A stretch of 64,000 nt of DNA from Pelagibacterales bacterium SAG-MED50 (lineage in GTDB: Bacteria; Pseudomonadota; Alphaproteobacteria; Pelagibacterales; Pelagibacteraceae). This document shows, piece after piece, positions 47,165 to 56,057 of the stretch (position 1 is its first letter; every line of letters begins with the position of its first letter). The stretch is taken from contig JACWER010000004.1 in NCBI GenBank assembly GCA_014653385.1, positions 24,028-88,027 of the forward strand, written 5' to 3'. The position numbers were made by a program, and so were the translations under genes. The notes below the pieces were generated by a model. That model searched no databases and was not told the origin of the DNA. It worked only from the letters and a program-made list of their open reading frames with translations.

Positions 47165-48519
47165 TGAATGCTGAAATTTTAATCGTTGATGATAACGCTG
47201 ATATAAGAAATATTATAAATGAATTAATTATTGATGCTGGCTACAAAACACGAATTGCAGCTAATTATAATCAAGCCCTAGCTGAAATAGATAAAAAATT
47301 ACCTGATGTAGCCATTCTAGATGTAAAATTAGATAAAGGTGACAATGATGGTATTGAACTTTTATCTCATATCAAAACGAAAAATAAAGATGTTCCTGTG
47401 ATTATAATCTCAGGTCACGCAAATATTGAAATGGCTATAAAATCTTTACACCACGGTGCTTTTGAATTTATTGAAAAACCATTTGATCAAGAAAGATTAT
47501 TAAACTTTGTTAGTCGAGCTGTTGAGAATTATAATCTTAAGAAACAAAATAGAGAGTATGAAAGTAAATTATTCTCTTCTTATGATTTAATTGGTGATAG
47601 TAAAAATACAATTAATATAATTGATCAAATTAAAAAAATATCTTTAACAGAAAGTAGAGTTTTTATACATGGTCCATCAGGATCAGGAAAGGAATTGGTT
47701 GCAAGAAAAATACATAAAAATTCTTTACGTAGTAAAAAACCATTTATAGTATTAAATGGAGCATTGTTAGACTCAAATAAGTATGAATTAGAATTGTTTG
47801 GTGAAGAAAAAGAAAATGGATCAATTTCATATGGTGCTTTGGAGAAAGCTAATAGAGGTACTTTGCTTATTGATCAAATTTCAGAAATACCACTTGATAT
47901 TCAGTCAAAAATATTAAGAGTATTAACTGACCAAAAATTTAAAAGAGTTAATGGAAATAATGATGTAAGTGTAGATGTTAGATTAATTTGTTCTTCAAGC
48001 AAAGATTTAAAAAAAGAAATTCAAATAGGTAATTTTAGAGAAGATTTGTTTCATAGAATAAATGTTTTTGAAATTAATATTGAACCATTAAGCCAAAGAA
48101 TTTCAGATATTCCTCTATTAATTAAATATTTTTCCAAAAAAATTTCAGAAAATTATAATATCAAAGAATTAGATATTGATGAGAATAACAGCTATATACT
48201 TAATCATAGCTGGCAAGGTAATGTTAGAGAGTTAAGAAACTTAATTGAGAGAATTGCTATTTTGCAACCTGACTCAAAAGATAAAATTTCAAATATTATT
48301 AAAGAGTCACTAAAAATCGATAATTTTGATGATCAAATTACAGAAAATAGCCTATCTGTGCCATTAAAAGATGCTAGAGAAAAGTTTGAAAAAGAGTATT
48401 TAACTATCCAACTTAAAAAATTTAATGGCAATATATCAAAAACAGCAAATTTTGTTGGAATGGAAAGAAGTGCCTTACATAGAAAATTAAAAGGTTTGGG
48501 AATAAAAGAATTTAATTAA
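47164..48519 (+). CDS. ntrX: NtrX-like response regulator with degenerate AAA+ domain
   Basis: The 451-aa protein has a receiver domain (D53 in ILDVKLDKG, K105 in EKPF), an AAA+ domain with Walker A HGPSGSGKELVA (about 169-180), arginine residues in FREDLFHRIN, and a C-terminal Fis-type helix-turn-helix (KTANFVGMERSALHRKLKGLGI). Two key elements are altered: Walker B reads TLLIDQI, with Gln238 where the catalytic Glu is expected, and the sigma-54 contact loop GAFTGA is replaced by an unrelated stretch (GSISYGALEKA). It therefore probably acts without sigma-54 activation. It is cotranscribed with ntrY. Confidence 0.92.
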   Translation: MNAEILIVDDNADIRNIINELIIDAGYKTRIAANYNQALAEIDKKLPDVAILDVKLDKGDNDGIELLSHIKTKNKDVPVIIISGHANIEMAIKSLHHGAFEFIEKPFDQERLLNFVSRAVENYNLKKQNREYESKLFSSYDLIGDSKNTINIIDQIKKISLTESRVFIHGPSGSGKELVARKIHKNSLRSKKPFIVLNGALLDSNKYELELFGEEKENGSISYGALEKANRGTLLIDQISEIPLDIQSKILRVLTDQKFKRVNGNNDVSVDVRLICSSSKDLKKEIQIGNFREDLFHRINVFEINIEPLSQRISDIPLLIKYFSKKISENYNIKELDIDENNSYILNHSWQGNVRELRNLIERIAILQPDSKDKISNIIKESLKIDNFDDQITENSLSVPLKDAREKFEKEYLTIQLKKFNGNISKTANFVGMERSALHRKLKGLGIKEFN

Positions 48520-48520
48520 A

Positions 48521-49912
48521 ATGAATATAATCATTTGTGGTGCCGGTAGAGTAGGGTTTACTATAGCCAAACAATTAAGTGAACAGGGACACTCTATAAC
48601 TGTAATAGATCAATCTAGCGAAGATATTCAAAAAATTGATGATTCATTAGATGTTAAAGCAATAGTTGGTAAAGCGACTTATCCTTCAATTCTAGAAAAG
48701 GCTAACGCATCAGAGGCAGATATGATTATAGCTGTTACACGTAATGATGAAATAAATATGGTAATTTGTCAAATTGCTTTTTCTATTTTTAATATTCCAA
48801 AAAAAATTGCTCGAATTAGATCTCAAGATTATTTAAATCCAAAATTTACAACTGTTTATAATAAAGAAAATTTACCGATTGATGTAATTATTTCACCTGA
48901 GTTAGAAATAGCAAAATCAATTCAAAGAAAATTAGAGGCACCAGGTGCTTTAGATAGTGTACCTTTTGCAGAAAATAAAATTAGATTATTAGAAATTTTG
49001 ATTAACGAAGATTGTAATTTAATTAATATCAAACTTAATGAGTTAACAAAAAAACATCCTAATTTAGATGCAAATATTATTGGTGTTATTAGAGGAGAAA
49101 AATTTTTAATTCCTAAAAAGAATGATGATATTCAGAAAGAGGATAAGATTTATGTTATCATAAACTCTTCACAAATGTCTCAGACATTAGAAGCATTTGG
49201 CCATACAGAAAAAATATCAAAAAAGATATTGATTGTTGGTGGTGGTAATATTGGTTTTAACCTTGCAAAAAATCTGGAAGAAAGTTTAGATACTGCTAGA
49301 GTGAAAATAGTTGAAAAAAATAAAGATCGATCCGAGTTTCTAGCAAACGAACTTAATAACACAATAATTATAAATGGAGATGGCCTTGATGAGGAAGTTT
49401 TAATAGAAGCAAATCTAGAAGAGGCAGAAACAGTTCTTGCTCTAACAAATGATGATGAGGATAATTTGATGGTGAGTGTACTTGTTGAAAAATTTGCTAA
49501 AGATGAAAGTAAGATTGATGATAAAAGAACGATGGCACTGATAAATAAACCAAATTATTCTTTACTGCAAAATTCTTTAAAGATAGATGATTTGATTGAT
49601 CCTAGAATGAATACAGTTTCGAGTATTTTAAAACATATTCATAAGGGTACTATTGAAACAGCTTATACAATTCATAATGGTGAATATGAGGTTATTGAAG
49701 CTGAAATTATTGAAACTTCAGAGTTAATCAATAAAGAACTAAAAAATTCAAATTTGCCAGAAGAGATTAGAATAGGTGCGGTTTTACGTGACAATAAAGT
49801 TGTTATTCCTAGATCAAATTTTGTGTTTCAAAAAGATGATAGAGTTGTTTTTTTAGCTAAAAAAGACTCTATTTCAGTTGTAGAAAATATATTTAGAATA
49901 AGCTCTATATAA
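48521..49912 (+). CDS. trkA: Trk potassium uptake regulator TrkA
   Basis: TrkA is the cytoplasmic NAD(H)/nucleotide-binding ring that gates TrkH. The 463-aa protein has two RCK units, each with a Rossmann start (IIICGAGRVGFTIAKQL at the N-terminus; ILIVGGGNIGFNLAKNL near residue 236) and a following TrkA_C domain. It follows ntrYX, as in many alphaproteobacteria, and is followed five bases later by trkH. Confidence 0.95.
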   Translation: MNIIICGAGRVGFTIAKQLSEQGHSITVIDQSSEDIQKIDDSLDVKAIVGKATYPSILEKANASEADMIIAVTRNDEINMVICQIAFSIFNIPKKIARIRSQDYLNPKFTTVYNKENLPIDVIISPELEIAKSIQRKLEAPGALDSVPFAENKIRLLEILINEDCNLINIKLNELTKKHPNLDANIIGVIRGEKFLIPKKNDDIQKEDKIYVIINSSQMSQTLEAFGHTEKISKKILIVGGGNIGFNLAKNLEESLDTARVKIVEKNKDRSEFLANELNNTIIINGDGLDEEVLIEANLEEAETVLALTNDDEDNLMVSVLVEKFAKDESKIDDKRTMALINKPNYSLLQNSLKIDDLIDPRMNTVSSILKHIHKGTIETAYTIHNGEYEVIEAEIIETSELINKELKNSNLPEEIRIGAVLRDNKVVIPRSNFVFQKDDRVVFLAKKDSISVVENIFRISSI

Positions 49913-49917
49913 TTATA

Positions 49918-51324
49918 ATGTCTCTTTTTAGAGTTAAATATCTGAGTTTTTTTTTTATCCTAGTATCTGTTTTTTCTTTTTTTAACATCATTTATTCTTA
50001 TTATTTTAATTTATATCTAAATCTCTACACTTATTATTTTAGCTTATTTTCATCATTAATTATTGGGCTACTATTTTATAAGATTAAAGAGGTTAATAAA
50101 AAACCTTCTATATTTGAAAAAATTTTAACAGTATTTTTAGGATATCTATTAATTCCAATTATACTGTCACTACCATTTTATTTTAGTATTTATAATTTAA
50201 CATTTTTAAACTCTTTATTCGAAGCTGTTTCAGGATTTACTTCTACAGGATTTACAATTTTTGATAATATAAAACATATTGATCAAGGCCTAATTTTATG
50301 GAGATCATCTATTCAGTGGATAGGGGGGCTGTATTTTTTATTTTCAATTATTTTTTTAATAGACATATATGATGATAGTTTAAAAAAATCACTTACAAAC
50401 TTTTTATCATTTAATAGCAGCGAAGTTATAAAACAAACAATTAAAATTTTTATTTTGTACTCATGTATAACTTTATCTATTTTTTTTATGTTAAATATTT
50501 TTGATATAAGATCTTTTCACTCTCTTAATTTATCAATGACTATAATAGCATCAGGTGGTTTTTTGCCGTCAAATGATCTTTCTTCAATTTTAGTTAATGA
50601 AGGTCAGATAATTATATTTTCCTTATTAATGTTAGTTTCTTTTTTTAGTATTTTTTTCATCTATAATTTGATTTTTTTAAGAGATAAAAATCTTAATTTT
50701 TTTTATGAGGATATTCATTTATTTTTATATTTCTTATTTATTGTAACAATTTTTTTTATTTTTTTTAGCTTTGATACTGATTTTATTTATAGCTTTTTAT
50801 CTCTTGTTAGTAGTATATCTAATATAGGTATTTCACTTGAATTTGATCAATCAAAACTAAGTTTTATTTATTTAATCTTAGTTATAATTGGTGGATCTTT
50901 TTTTTCTACGAGTTCAGGTTTAAGATTTTTAAAAATATACTCACTTACTAAATATTCTTTAAATCAAATTTTGTCTTTTAGTAAACCTAAGAATGTTTTT
51001 ATGAATAAGTTAGTATTTTCCAAAATTAATTTTGATTTAAAAGAAATTAATAAATATTTTTTAACGATTGTTATCTTTATTATTTCACTTTTTATTTTGA
51101 CTTTGTTGTTAAGTTTAGGTGATATTAATTTTGAAAGCTCATTTAAGTTGGCAGTTCTAACTTTAATGAACACAGTAAATTCCTCTGCCTACGGTTTAGG
51201 TGAATTTAACTTTAGTAATTTAAATTTTTTAACTAAATATTTTATAATTTTCTTTATGATTATTGGTAGAGTCGAGCTTATATCTTTACTTTTAATAGCA
51301 AAAAAATTTCTTTTTAAATACTAA
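49918..51324 (+). CDS. trkH: Trk potassium transporter TrkH
   Basis: TrkH is the K+-translocating membrane subunit partnered with TrkA. The 468-aa polytopic protein has four pore-loop repeats recognisable as SGFTSTGFT, ASGGFLPSND, SSISNIGISLEF and NSSAYGLGEFN, each with the selectivity Gly. The sequence is extremely Phe/Ile/Leu-rich with many T-runs in the DNA. It ends the ntrYX-trkAH run and is followed by tRNA-Arg after 34 bases. Confidence 0.93.
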   Translation: MSLFRVKYLSFFFILVSVFSFFNIIYSYYFNLYLNLYTYYFSLFSSLIIGLLFYKIKEVNKKPSIFEKILTVFLGYLLIPIILSLPFYFSIYNLTFLNSLFEAVSGFTSTGFTIFDNIKHIDQGLILWRSSIQWIGGLYFLFSIIFLIDIYDDSLKKSLTNFLSFNSSEVIKQTIKIFILYSCITLSIFFMLNIFDIRSFHSLNLSMTIIASGGFLPSNDLSSILVNEGQIIIFSLLMLVSFFSIFFIYNLIFLRDKNLNFFYEDIHLFLYFLFIVTIFFIFFSFDTDFIYSFLSLVSSISNIGISLEFDQSKLSFIYLILVIIGGSFFSTSSGLRFLKIYSLTKYSLNQILSFSKPKNVFMNKLVFSKINFDLKEINKYFLTIVIFIISLFILTLLLSLGDINFESSFKLAVLTLMNTVNSSAYGLGEFNFSNLNFLTKYFIIFFMIIGRVELISLLLIAKKFLFKY

Positions 51325-51358
51325 TTAAGTATTATATATGTATCTGTATTTAATAATT

Positions 51359-51435
51359 GCGCCCTTAGCTCAGCTGGATAGAGCATCGGTTTTCTAAACC
51401 GAGGGTCGCACGTTCGAGTCGTGCAGGGCGCACCA
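51359..51435 (+). tRNA. tRNA-Arg (anticodon TCT)
   Basis: A complete cloverleaf is visible. Acceptor stem GCGCCCT (51359-51365) pairs with AGGGCGC (51425-51431), the anticodon stem TCGGT/ACCGA encloses the loop TTTCTAA with anticodon TCT (reads AGA), and the T arm carries GTTCGAGTC. CCA is encoded at 51433-51435. AGA is the dominant Arg codon in this AT-rich window. Confidence 0.97.
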
Positions 51436-51523
51436 TTATCAATATATATTCATATATTTTTTTTTCATACTAGATATAGTTATAATAATTCTAATATTTG
51501 GAATTTTTCTTTGATCAACTTTA

Positions 51524-51529
51524 TATAAT
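51524..51529 (+). promoter_or_regulatory. Candidate -10 box for aapJ
   Basis: A perfect TATAAT lies 75 bp before the aapJ start, in the 168-bp gap after tRNA-Arg. A convincing -35 at the usual spacing is not visible; TTGGAA at 51498-51503 is 20 bp away. The predicted transcript would begin near 51536 and would include the two palindromes that follow. Such hexamers are frequent in AT-rich DNA, so the call rests on position. Confidence 0.4.
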
Positions 51530-51544
51530 GATAGAAACTTGATC

Positions 51545-51567
51545 TAATTCAAATTTAATTTGAATTA
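51545..51567 (+). repeat. Palindrome in the aapJ leader (10-bp arms, 3-bp loop)
   Basis: TAATTCAAAT at 51545-51554 and ATTTGAATTA at 51558-51567 are exact reverse complements separated by TTA. The element lies between the candidate -10 box and the aapJ start. It could be a regulator-binding dyad or an RNA hairpin. It abuts a second palindrome at 51565-51582. Confidence 0.6.
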
Positions 51568-51582
51568 TTTGTTAACAAATAA
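51565..51582 (+). repeat. 18-bp perfect palindrome before aapJ
   Basis: TTATTTGTTAACAAATAA is a perfect 18-bp palindrome centred on GTTAAC, 21 bp before the aapJ start. Without a loop it is better as a DNA operator than as an RNA hairpin. Which regulator binds is unknown; NtrX or the XRE protein at 56.1 kb are neighbours but nothing ties them to it. Confidence 0.5.
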
Positions 51583-51603
51583 AAATAACTAAAAGGAAGA
51601 ATA

Positions 51604-52644
51604 ATGTTTAAATACTTAAAACAATTAACTTCTTTAGTGGCAATGGTTGCTGTGTTGTTTACTTTTACAACAGAGACTATGGCTGCTAAAAAATCTAAGA
51701 CACTTAAAAACACTCAGAAGAAGGGTTTTGTAAGATGTGGAGTATCTCAAGGTCTACCAGGATTTTCTAATGCTGACGCTGCAGGAAATTGGACTGGTGT
51801 TGACGTTGATGTATGTAGAGCGGTAGCTGCTGCAGTACTAGGTGATGCAAACAAAGTTAAGTTTACACCATTAAGTGCTAAAGAAAGATTTACAGCTTTA
51901 ACTTCTGGTGAGATTGATATCTTATCAAGAAACACAACTTGGACTCTTTCTAGAGACGCTGACATTGGACTTACTTTCGTTGGAGTAAACTTCTACGATG
52001 GTCAAGGTTTTATGGTTAGAAAAGACTCTGGAATTACTTCAACAAGCCAATTCAAAAATGGAATCTCAGCTTGTACTAACATTGGTACAACAACTGAGTT
52101 AAACATGAGAGACTTCTTTAACTCTAAAGGAATTTCTTACACTCCAGTTGCTTTTGAAAAAGCTGATGAAGTTGTAGCTGCTTATGATGCTGGTAGATGT
52201 GATACTTATACTACTGACAAATCTGGTCTTGCTGCACAAAGAACTAAAATGACTAACCCAGATGATCACATGGTATTACCTGAAACTATTTCAAAAGAGC
52301 CTTTAGGGCCTGTTGTTAGACAAGGTGATTCAGTATGGGAAGATATCGTAAGATGGTCTTTAAATACTATGATCGAAGCTGAGGAGTACGGTGTTACTTC
52401 TGCAAATGCTGACATGATGAAAACTTCAGAAAACCCACAAATCAAAAGATTAGTTGGTGCTGAAGGTGAAATGGGTGCTGCATTCGGTTTAGATAACGAG
52501 TGGAACTTAAGAATTATCAAACAAGTTGGAAACTATGGTGAAAGTTATAAGAGAAATATAGCTGACACTGGTATCTTACCAGACAGAGGTCCAAATGAAT
52601 TATGGACTAAAGGTGGTATTTTATACGTTCCACCATCAAGATAA
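51604..52644 (+). CDS. aapJ: General L-amino acid ABC transporter substrate-binding protein
   Basis: AapJ is the periplasmic binding protein of the broad-specificity Aap amino-acid uptake system. The 346-aa precursor has a signal peptide (about residues 1-28, ending TMAA), the domain-1 segment GFVRCGVSQGLPGFSNADAAGNWTGVDVDVCRAVAAA and the hinge/ligand region SGEIDILSRNTTWTLSRD typical of the AapJ/BztA group. A good ribosome-binding site (AAGGAAGA) precedes the ATG. Its codons end in C (TTC, AAC, TAC) more often than in neighbouring genes, fitting very high expression. An intrinsic terminator follows it. Confidence 0.96.
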   Translation: MFKYLKQLTSLVAMVAVLFTFTTETMAAKKSKTLKNTQKKGFVRCGVSQGLPGFSNADAAGNWTGVDVDVCRAVAAAVLGDANKVKFTPLSAKERFTALTSGEIDILSRNTTWTLSRDADIGLTFVGVNFYDGQGFMVRKDSGITSTSQFKNGISACTNIGTTTELNMRDFFNSKGISYTPVAFEKADEVVAAYDAGRCDTYTTDKSGLAAQRTKMTNPDDHMVLPETISKEPLGPVVRQGDSVWEDIVRWSLNTMIEAEEYGVTSANADMMKTSENPQIKRLVGAEGEMGAAFGLDNEWNLRIIKQVGNYGESYKRNIADTGILPDRGPNELWTKGGILYVPPSR

Positions 52645-52664
52645 TTTAAAGTTATAAATTAATT

Positions 52665-52697
52665 AAAAAGGGCTAGATTTATCTAGCCCTTTTTTTA
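52665..52697 (+). terminator. Intrinsic terminator between aapJ and aapQ
   Basis: AAAGGGCTAGA at about 52667-52677 pairs with TCTAGCCCTTT from 52682, around a TTTA loop, and the stem runs into seven or more T. It is the clearest Rho-independent terminator in the window. It lies 21 bases after the aapJ stop and before aapQ, so it probably stops most transcripts and keeps binding-protein mRNA above permease mRNA. Confidence 0.92.
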
Positions 52698-52711
52698 TAG
52701 TATCAAATCAA

Positions 52712-53857
52712 ATGAAATTTAAAAAAATCCTACCTCAATTTTTAACTTTATTATTTATAGTTTTAATTTTTGGTTTCTTTACCATGAATGCTCAAGAGAA
52801 CATGGATACGAGAGGTATTGAGTTTGGATTTGGTTTTTTATCAAAATCAGCTTCATTTGATATTCAGTTTTCATTAATTGATTATGATGGCTCCATGTCA
52901 TATGGTCGAGCTTATTTAGTAGGATTGTTAAATACTTTATTAGTCTCATTTATTGGAATTATTTTATGTACAATTTTGGGTATAATCGTTGGAGTTGCTA
53001 GATTATCACCTAACTATTTAATAAATAAAACTGCTAGTTTTTATGTAGAATTCTTTAGAAACGTACCTTTATTATTACAGATATTTTTTTGGTATTTTGC
53101 GGCATTAAGAGCATTACCAATGCCAGAAGATGCTCCATTGATTTTTGGATCATCATATATGACTATTAAAGGTCTTTATACTGTTGCACCAATTTGGAAT
53201 AATTTTGATGTATTTTTTATAGCCTTAATTATTGCAATGATAATTATTTTCTTTTTCAATAAATTTGCAAAGAGAAAGCAAGAAAAAGAAGGCAAACAGT
53301 ATCCTAAATTTTTAATATCACTTGGGATTTTTATAATATTACCATCATTAACTTTTTTAATAGGTGGTGTTGATTTATCTTGGAGTTTCCCAGAATTAAA
53401 ACAATTAGCCAAAACATCTTTTACTTTTGATGGTGGTATGGGCATACCTCCTGAATTGATTGCATTAACACTAGCATTAACTCTTTATACAGCTACATTT
53501 ATTGCAGAAAACGTTAGAGCCGGTATTCAAGGTGTGGGTAAAGGTCAAAAAGAGGCAGCAGCTTCAATTGGTTTAACGCCAAGCCAAGTTTTAAAGCTTG
53601 TTATAATGCCTCAAGCTTTAAGAATTATTATACCACCAACAACAAACCAATATTTAAACTTAACTAAAAACTCATCTCTAGCAGCTGCAATTGCTTATCC
53701 AGATTTAGTTTTAGTTTTTGCTGGTACTGCAATGATGCAAACAGGAAGAGCAATTGAAATTGTTGGTATTACAATGGCCACTTATTTAACAATCAGTTTG
53801 ACCATTTCAATGTTTATGAATTGGTACAATAAAAGAATAGCGATACAGGAAAAGTAA
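52712..53857 (+). CDS. aapQ: General L-amino acid ABC transporter permease AapQ
   Basis: AapQ is one of two inner-membrane permeases of the Aap transporter. The 381-aa protein has an N-terminal helix, a long segment before the core, and the HisM-type permease core with the EAA loop near GVGKGQKEAAASIGLTPSQVLKLVIMPQALRIIIPP. The region FFRNVPLLLQIFFWYFAAL is typical of AapQ/BztB. It starts 15 bases after the terminator tail and two bases before aapM. Confidence 0.94.
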   Translation: MKFKKILPQFLTLLFIVLIFGFFTMNAQENMDTRGIEFGFGFLSKSASFDIQFSLIDYDGSMSYGRAYLVGLLNTLLVSFIGIILCTILGIIVGVARLSPNYLINKTASFYVEFFRNVPLLLQIFFWYFAALRALPMPEDAPLIFGSSYMTIKGLYTVAPIWNNFDVFFIALIIAMIIIFFFNKFAKRKQEKEGKQYPKFLISLGIFIILPSLTFLIGGVDLSWSFPELKQLAKTSFTFDGGMGIPPELIALTLALTLYTATFIAENVRAGIQGVGKGQKEAAASIGLTPSQVLKLVIMPQALRIIIPPTTNQYLNLTKNSSLAAAIAYPDLVLVFAGTAMMQTGRAIEIVGITMATYLTISLTISMFMNWYNKRIAIQEK

Positions 53858-53859
53858 TA

Positions 53860-55131
53860 ATGAATAATGTAAATTTTTTAAAGCCAAATAGAGAAAATCT
53901 AAATTTATTTTTAGTTTTTGGAACTTTATTTTTTGCATTAGGAATACTTGATTTTTGCTTAAATAATTTTTATGAAACAAATATCACAGGTTTTTTACCT
54001 GGATTTATCAGTTTTTTTACTCCTTTAATTTTTGGAATGATAGGCCTTCATTTAATAAGAATAGAGTTTTCTGGGATTAAAATATTAGATGAATTAAATA
54101 AAAATATAAATACTAACAATTTTAATGCAGCTTTAAGTATCAGTATAATTATATTAATAATTTTTGGGGTAGCACCATTACTTAATTGGTTCATTCTAGA
54201 TGCAAATTTTATAGGAGATAGCAAAGAAGCTTGCACGGGTGGTGGAGCATGTTGGGTATATATTAAAGTTTGGTTTAATAGATTTATTTATGGAATGTAT
54301 CCAAATGCTGAACAATGGAGAGTTAATGCTACATTTATTATTGTTCTAGGATTTATGGCGTTAGGTTATTTTTTTCCATTAAGATTTAAAAAATATCTAA
54401 CTTTTTATTATGTTATATTTTTACCAATAATATCATTTTTACTAATCTATTATTTAATATCTGGAGGTGAATTTGGTTTAGAATGGGTTGAAACTGGTGC
54501 TTGGGGAGGTTTATCATTAACGTTTATTGTTGCATTTTTTTCTCTAATATTCTGTTTTCCAATAGGTATGATGTTAGCTCTTGGTAGAAGATCAGATTTA
54601 GCTGTTGTTAAATATTCATCACTTTCATTTATTGAGTTTTGGAGAGGTGTACCGCTAATAACCGTTTTATTCATGTCTGCTGTTATGTTTCCGATGTTTT
54701 TGCCAGATGGAACTTATGTTGATAAATTGATCAGAGTTATTGTTGCGATCACATTATTTGAAGCTGCTTATACAGCAGAGGTTATTAGAGGTGGTTTACA
54801 AGCATTACCTAGAGGTCAGTATGATGCTGCAAAATCTTTAGGTATGGGTTACTGGAGACTTCACTTGCTAGTTATTTTACCTCAAGCTTTAAAATTAGTT
54901 ATTCCTGGAATTGCTAATACGTTTTTAGCTTTAGTAAAAGATACTCCATTAATTTTTGTAGTAGGGTTATTAGAATTAGTCGGTATGTTGAACTTAGCGA
55001 AAACAAATCCTAAATGGCTTGGTTTTTCAATGGAAGGATATGTGTTTGCTGGAATAATATTCTGGATTATTTGCTACAGTATGAGTAAATATAGTCAAAA
55101 ATTAGAATTAAAATTTAAAACAGATAGATAA
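53860..55131 (+). CDS. aapM: General L-amino acid ABC transporter permease AapM
   Basis: AapM pairs with AapQ. The 423-aa protein has several N-terminal helices, then a permease core with FIEFWRGVPLITVLFM and the EAA loop LPRGQYDAAKSLGMGYWRLHLLVILPQALKLVIP. The segment ACTGGGACWVYIKVWFNRFIYGMYP is characteristic of AapM/BztC. aapP follows after three bases. Confidence 0.94.
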   Translation: MNNVNFLKPNRENLNLFLVFGTLFFALGILDFCLNNFYETNITGFLPGFISFFTPLIFGMIGLHLIRIEFSGIKILDELNKNINTNNFNAALSISIIILIIFGVAPLLNWFILDANFIGDSKEACTGGGACWVYIKVWFNRFIYGMYPNAEQWRVNATFIIVLGFMALGYFFPLRFKKYLTFYYVIFLPIISFLLIYYLISGGEFGLEWVETGAWGGLSLTFIVAFFSLIFCFPIGMMLALGRRSDLAVVKYSSLSFIEFWRGVPLITVLFMSAVMFPMFLPDGTYVDKLIRVIVAITLFEAAYTAEVIRGGLQALPRGQYDAAKSLGMGYWRLHLLVILPQALKLVIPGIANTFLALVKDTPLIFVVGLLELVGMLNLAKTNPKWLGFSMEGYVFAGIIFWIICYSMSKYSQKLELKFKTDR

Positions 55132-55134
55132 ATT

Positions 55135-55869
55135 ATGTCAGACTCAATTATACAAATTAGTGAAGTAAATAAATGGTATGGTGATTTTCAAGTTCTTAAA
55201 GATATAAATCTTGAAGTTAAATCTAAAGAAAAAATTGTTGTCTGTGGACCTTCTGGATCTGGTAAATCTACATTAATTAGATGTATTAATAGATTAGAAG
55301 AACATCAAAAAGGAAACATCATTGTTGATGGTACTGAAATTTCTGAAGACACTAAAAATATTGAACAAGTAAGAGCAGAAGTTGGAATGGTATTTCAACA
55401 GTTCAACTTATTCCCACATTTATCTATTATTGATAACTGTACACTTGCTCCTATTTGGGTAAAAAAAATGCCCAAGAAAGAAGCTGAAGAATTAGCACTT
55501 AAACATCTAGAAAGAGTTCAAATATTAGATCAAGCTCAAAAATTTCCCGGTCAACTATCAGGGGGACAACAACAAAGGGTAGCTATTGCAAGAGCTCTTT
55601 GTATGGAACCTAAAATTATGTTATTTGATGAGCCAACTTCTGCATTAGACCCTGAAATGATTAAAGAAGTGCTTGATGTAATGGTTAATCTAGCAAAAGA
55701 GGGTATGACGATGATTGTTGTTACTCATGAAATGGGTTTTGCTAAAGAAGTTGCAGATAGTATGATATTTATGGACGAAGGAAGAATTGTTGAGAAGGCA
55801 GACACCAAAGAATTTTTTGCCAATCCTAAGAGTGAAAGAACTAAGCTATTTTTAAGTCAAATTTTATAA
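55135..55869 (+). CDS. aapP: General L-amino acid ABC transporter ATP-binding protein
   Basis: AapP is the ATPase of the Aap importer. The 244-aa protein is a GlnQ/HisP-type ATPase with Walker [10 protein letters not shown], the Q-loop [10 protein letters not shown], signature [15 protein letters not shown], Walker [16 protein letters not shown] and the switch His in [13 protein letters not shown]. It ends the operon. No clear terminator hairpin follows in the 186-bp gap. Confidence 0.97.
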   Translation: MSDSIIQISEVNKWYGDFQVLKDINLEVKSKEKIVVCGPSGSGKSTLIRCINRLEEHQKGNIIVDGTEISEDTKNIEQVRAEVGMVFQQFNLFPHLSIIDNCTLAPIWVKKMPKKEAEELALKHLERVQILDQAQKFPGQLSGGQQQRVAIARALCMEPKIMLFDEPTSALDPEMIKEVLDVMVNLAKEGMTMIVVTHEMGFAKEVADSMIFMDEGRIVEKADTKEFFANPKSERTKLFLSQIL

Positions 55870-55942
55870 AAATACTTAAATTTTAGCGTTAATTTAGTCA
55901 ATTTTTAGAAACCTATTATGAGTTTTTATCATCAACTTATGC

Positions 55943-55972
55943 TTGACAGCATTTTAGTTAATCAACTTTTAT
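55943..55972 (+). promoter_or_regulatory. Candidate sigma-70 promoter for the XRE regulator
   Basis: A perfect TTGACA at 55943-55948 is followed 18 bp later by TTTTAT at 55967-55972. It lies in the 186-bp gap between aapP and the XRE gene, predicting a leader of about 75 nt. The -35 is the best in this gap; the -10 is imperfect (TTTTAT against TATAAT). Confidence 0.5.
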
Positions 55973-56039
55973 GGAAAATAAATAAATTTTTTTATTGCAG
56001 TAACATTAATAAATTTGTTCAATATGTTTTTAAAATTTA

Positions 56040-56057
56040 ATTAAGAGGGGTCTTAAT
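56040..56057 (+). promoter_or_regulatory. Hairpin presenting the Shine-Dalgarno and burying the ATG of the XRE gene
   Basis: ATTAAGA at 56040-56046 is the exact reverse complement of TCTTAAT at 56051-56057, with loop GGGG at 56047-56050. The G-rich ribosome-binding stretch (AAGAGGGG) thus straddles the stem and loop, and the first two bases of the ATG at 56056 lie in the stem. It may act as a translational switch, or as a DNA dyad for autoregulation. Confidence 0.45.

Noticed and set aside
51359..51435. tRNA-Arg as an integration site for a mobile element
   Set aside because: No integrase, no repeat of the tRNA 3' end and no accessory genes follow; the next genes are the aap transporter.
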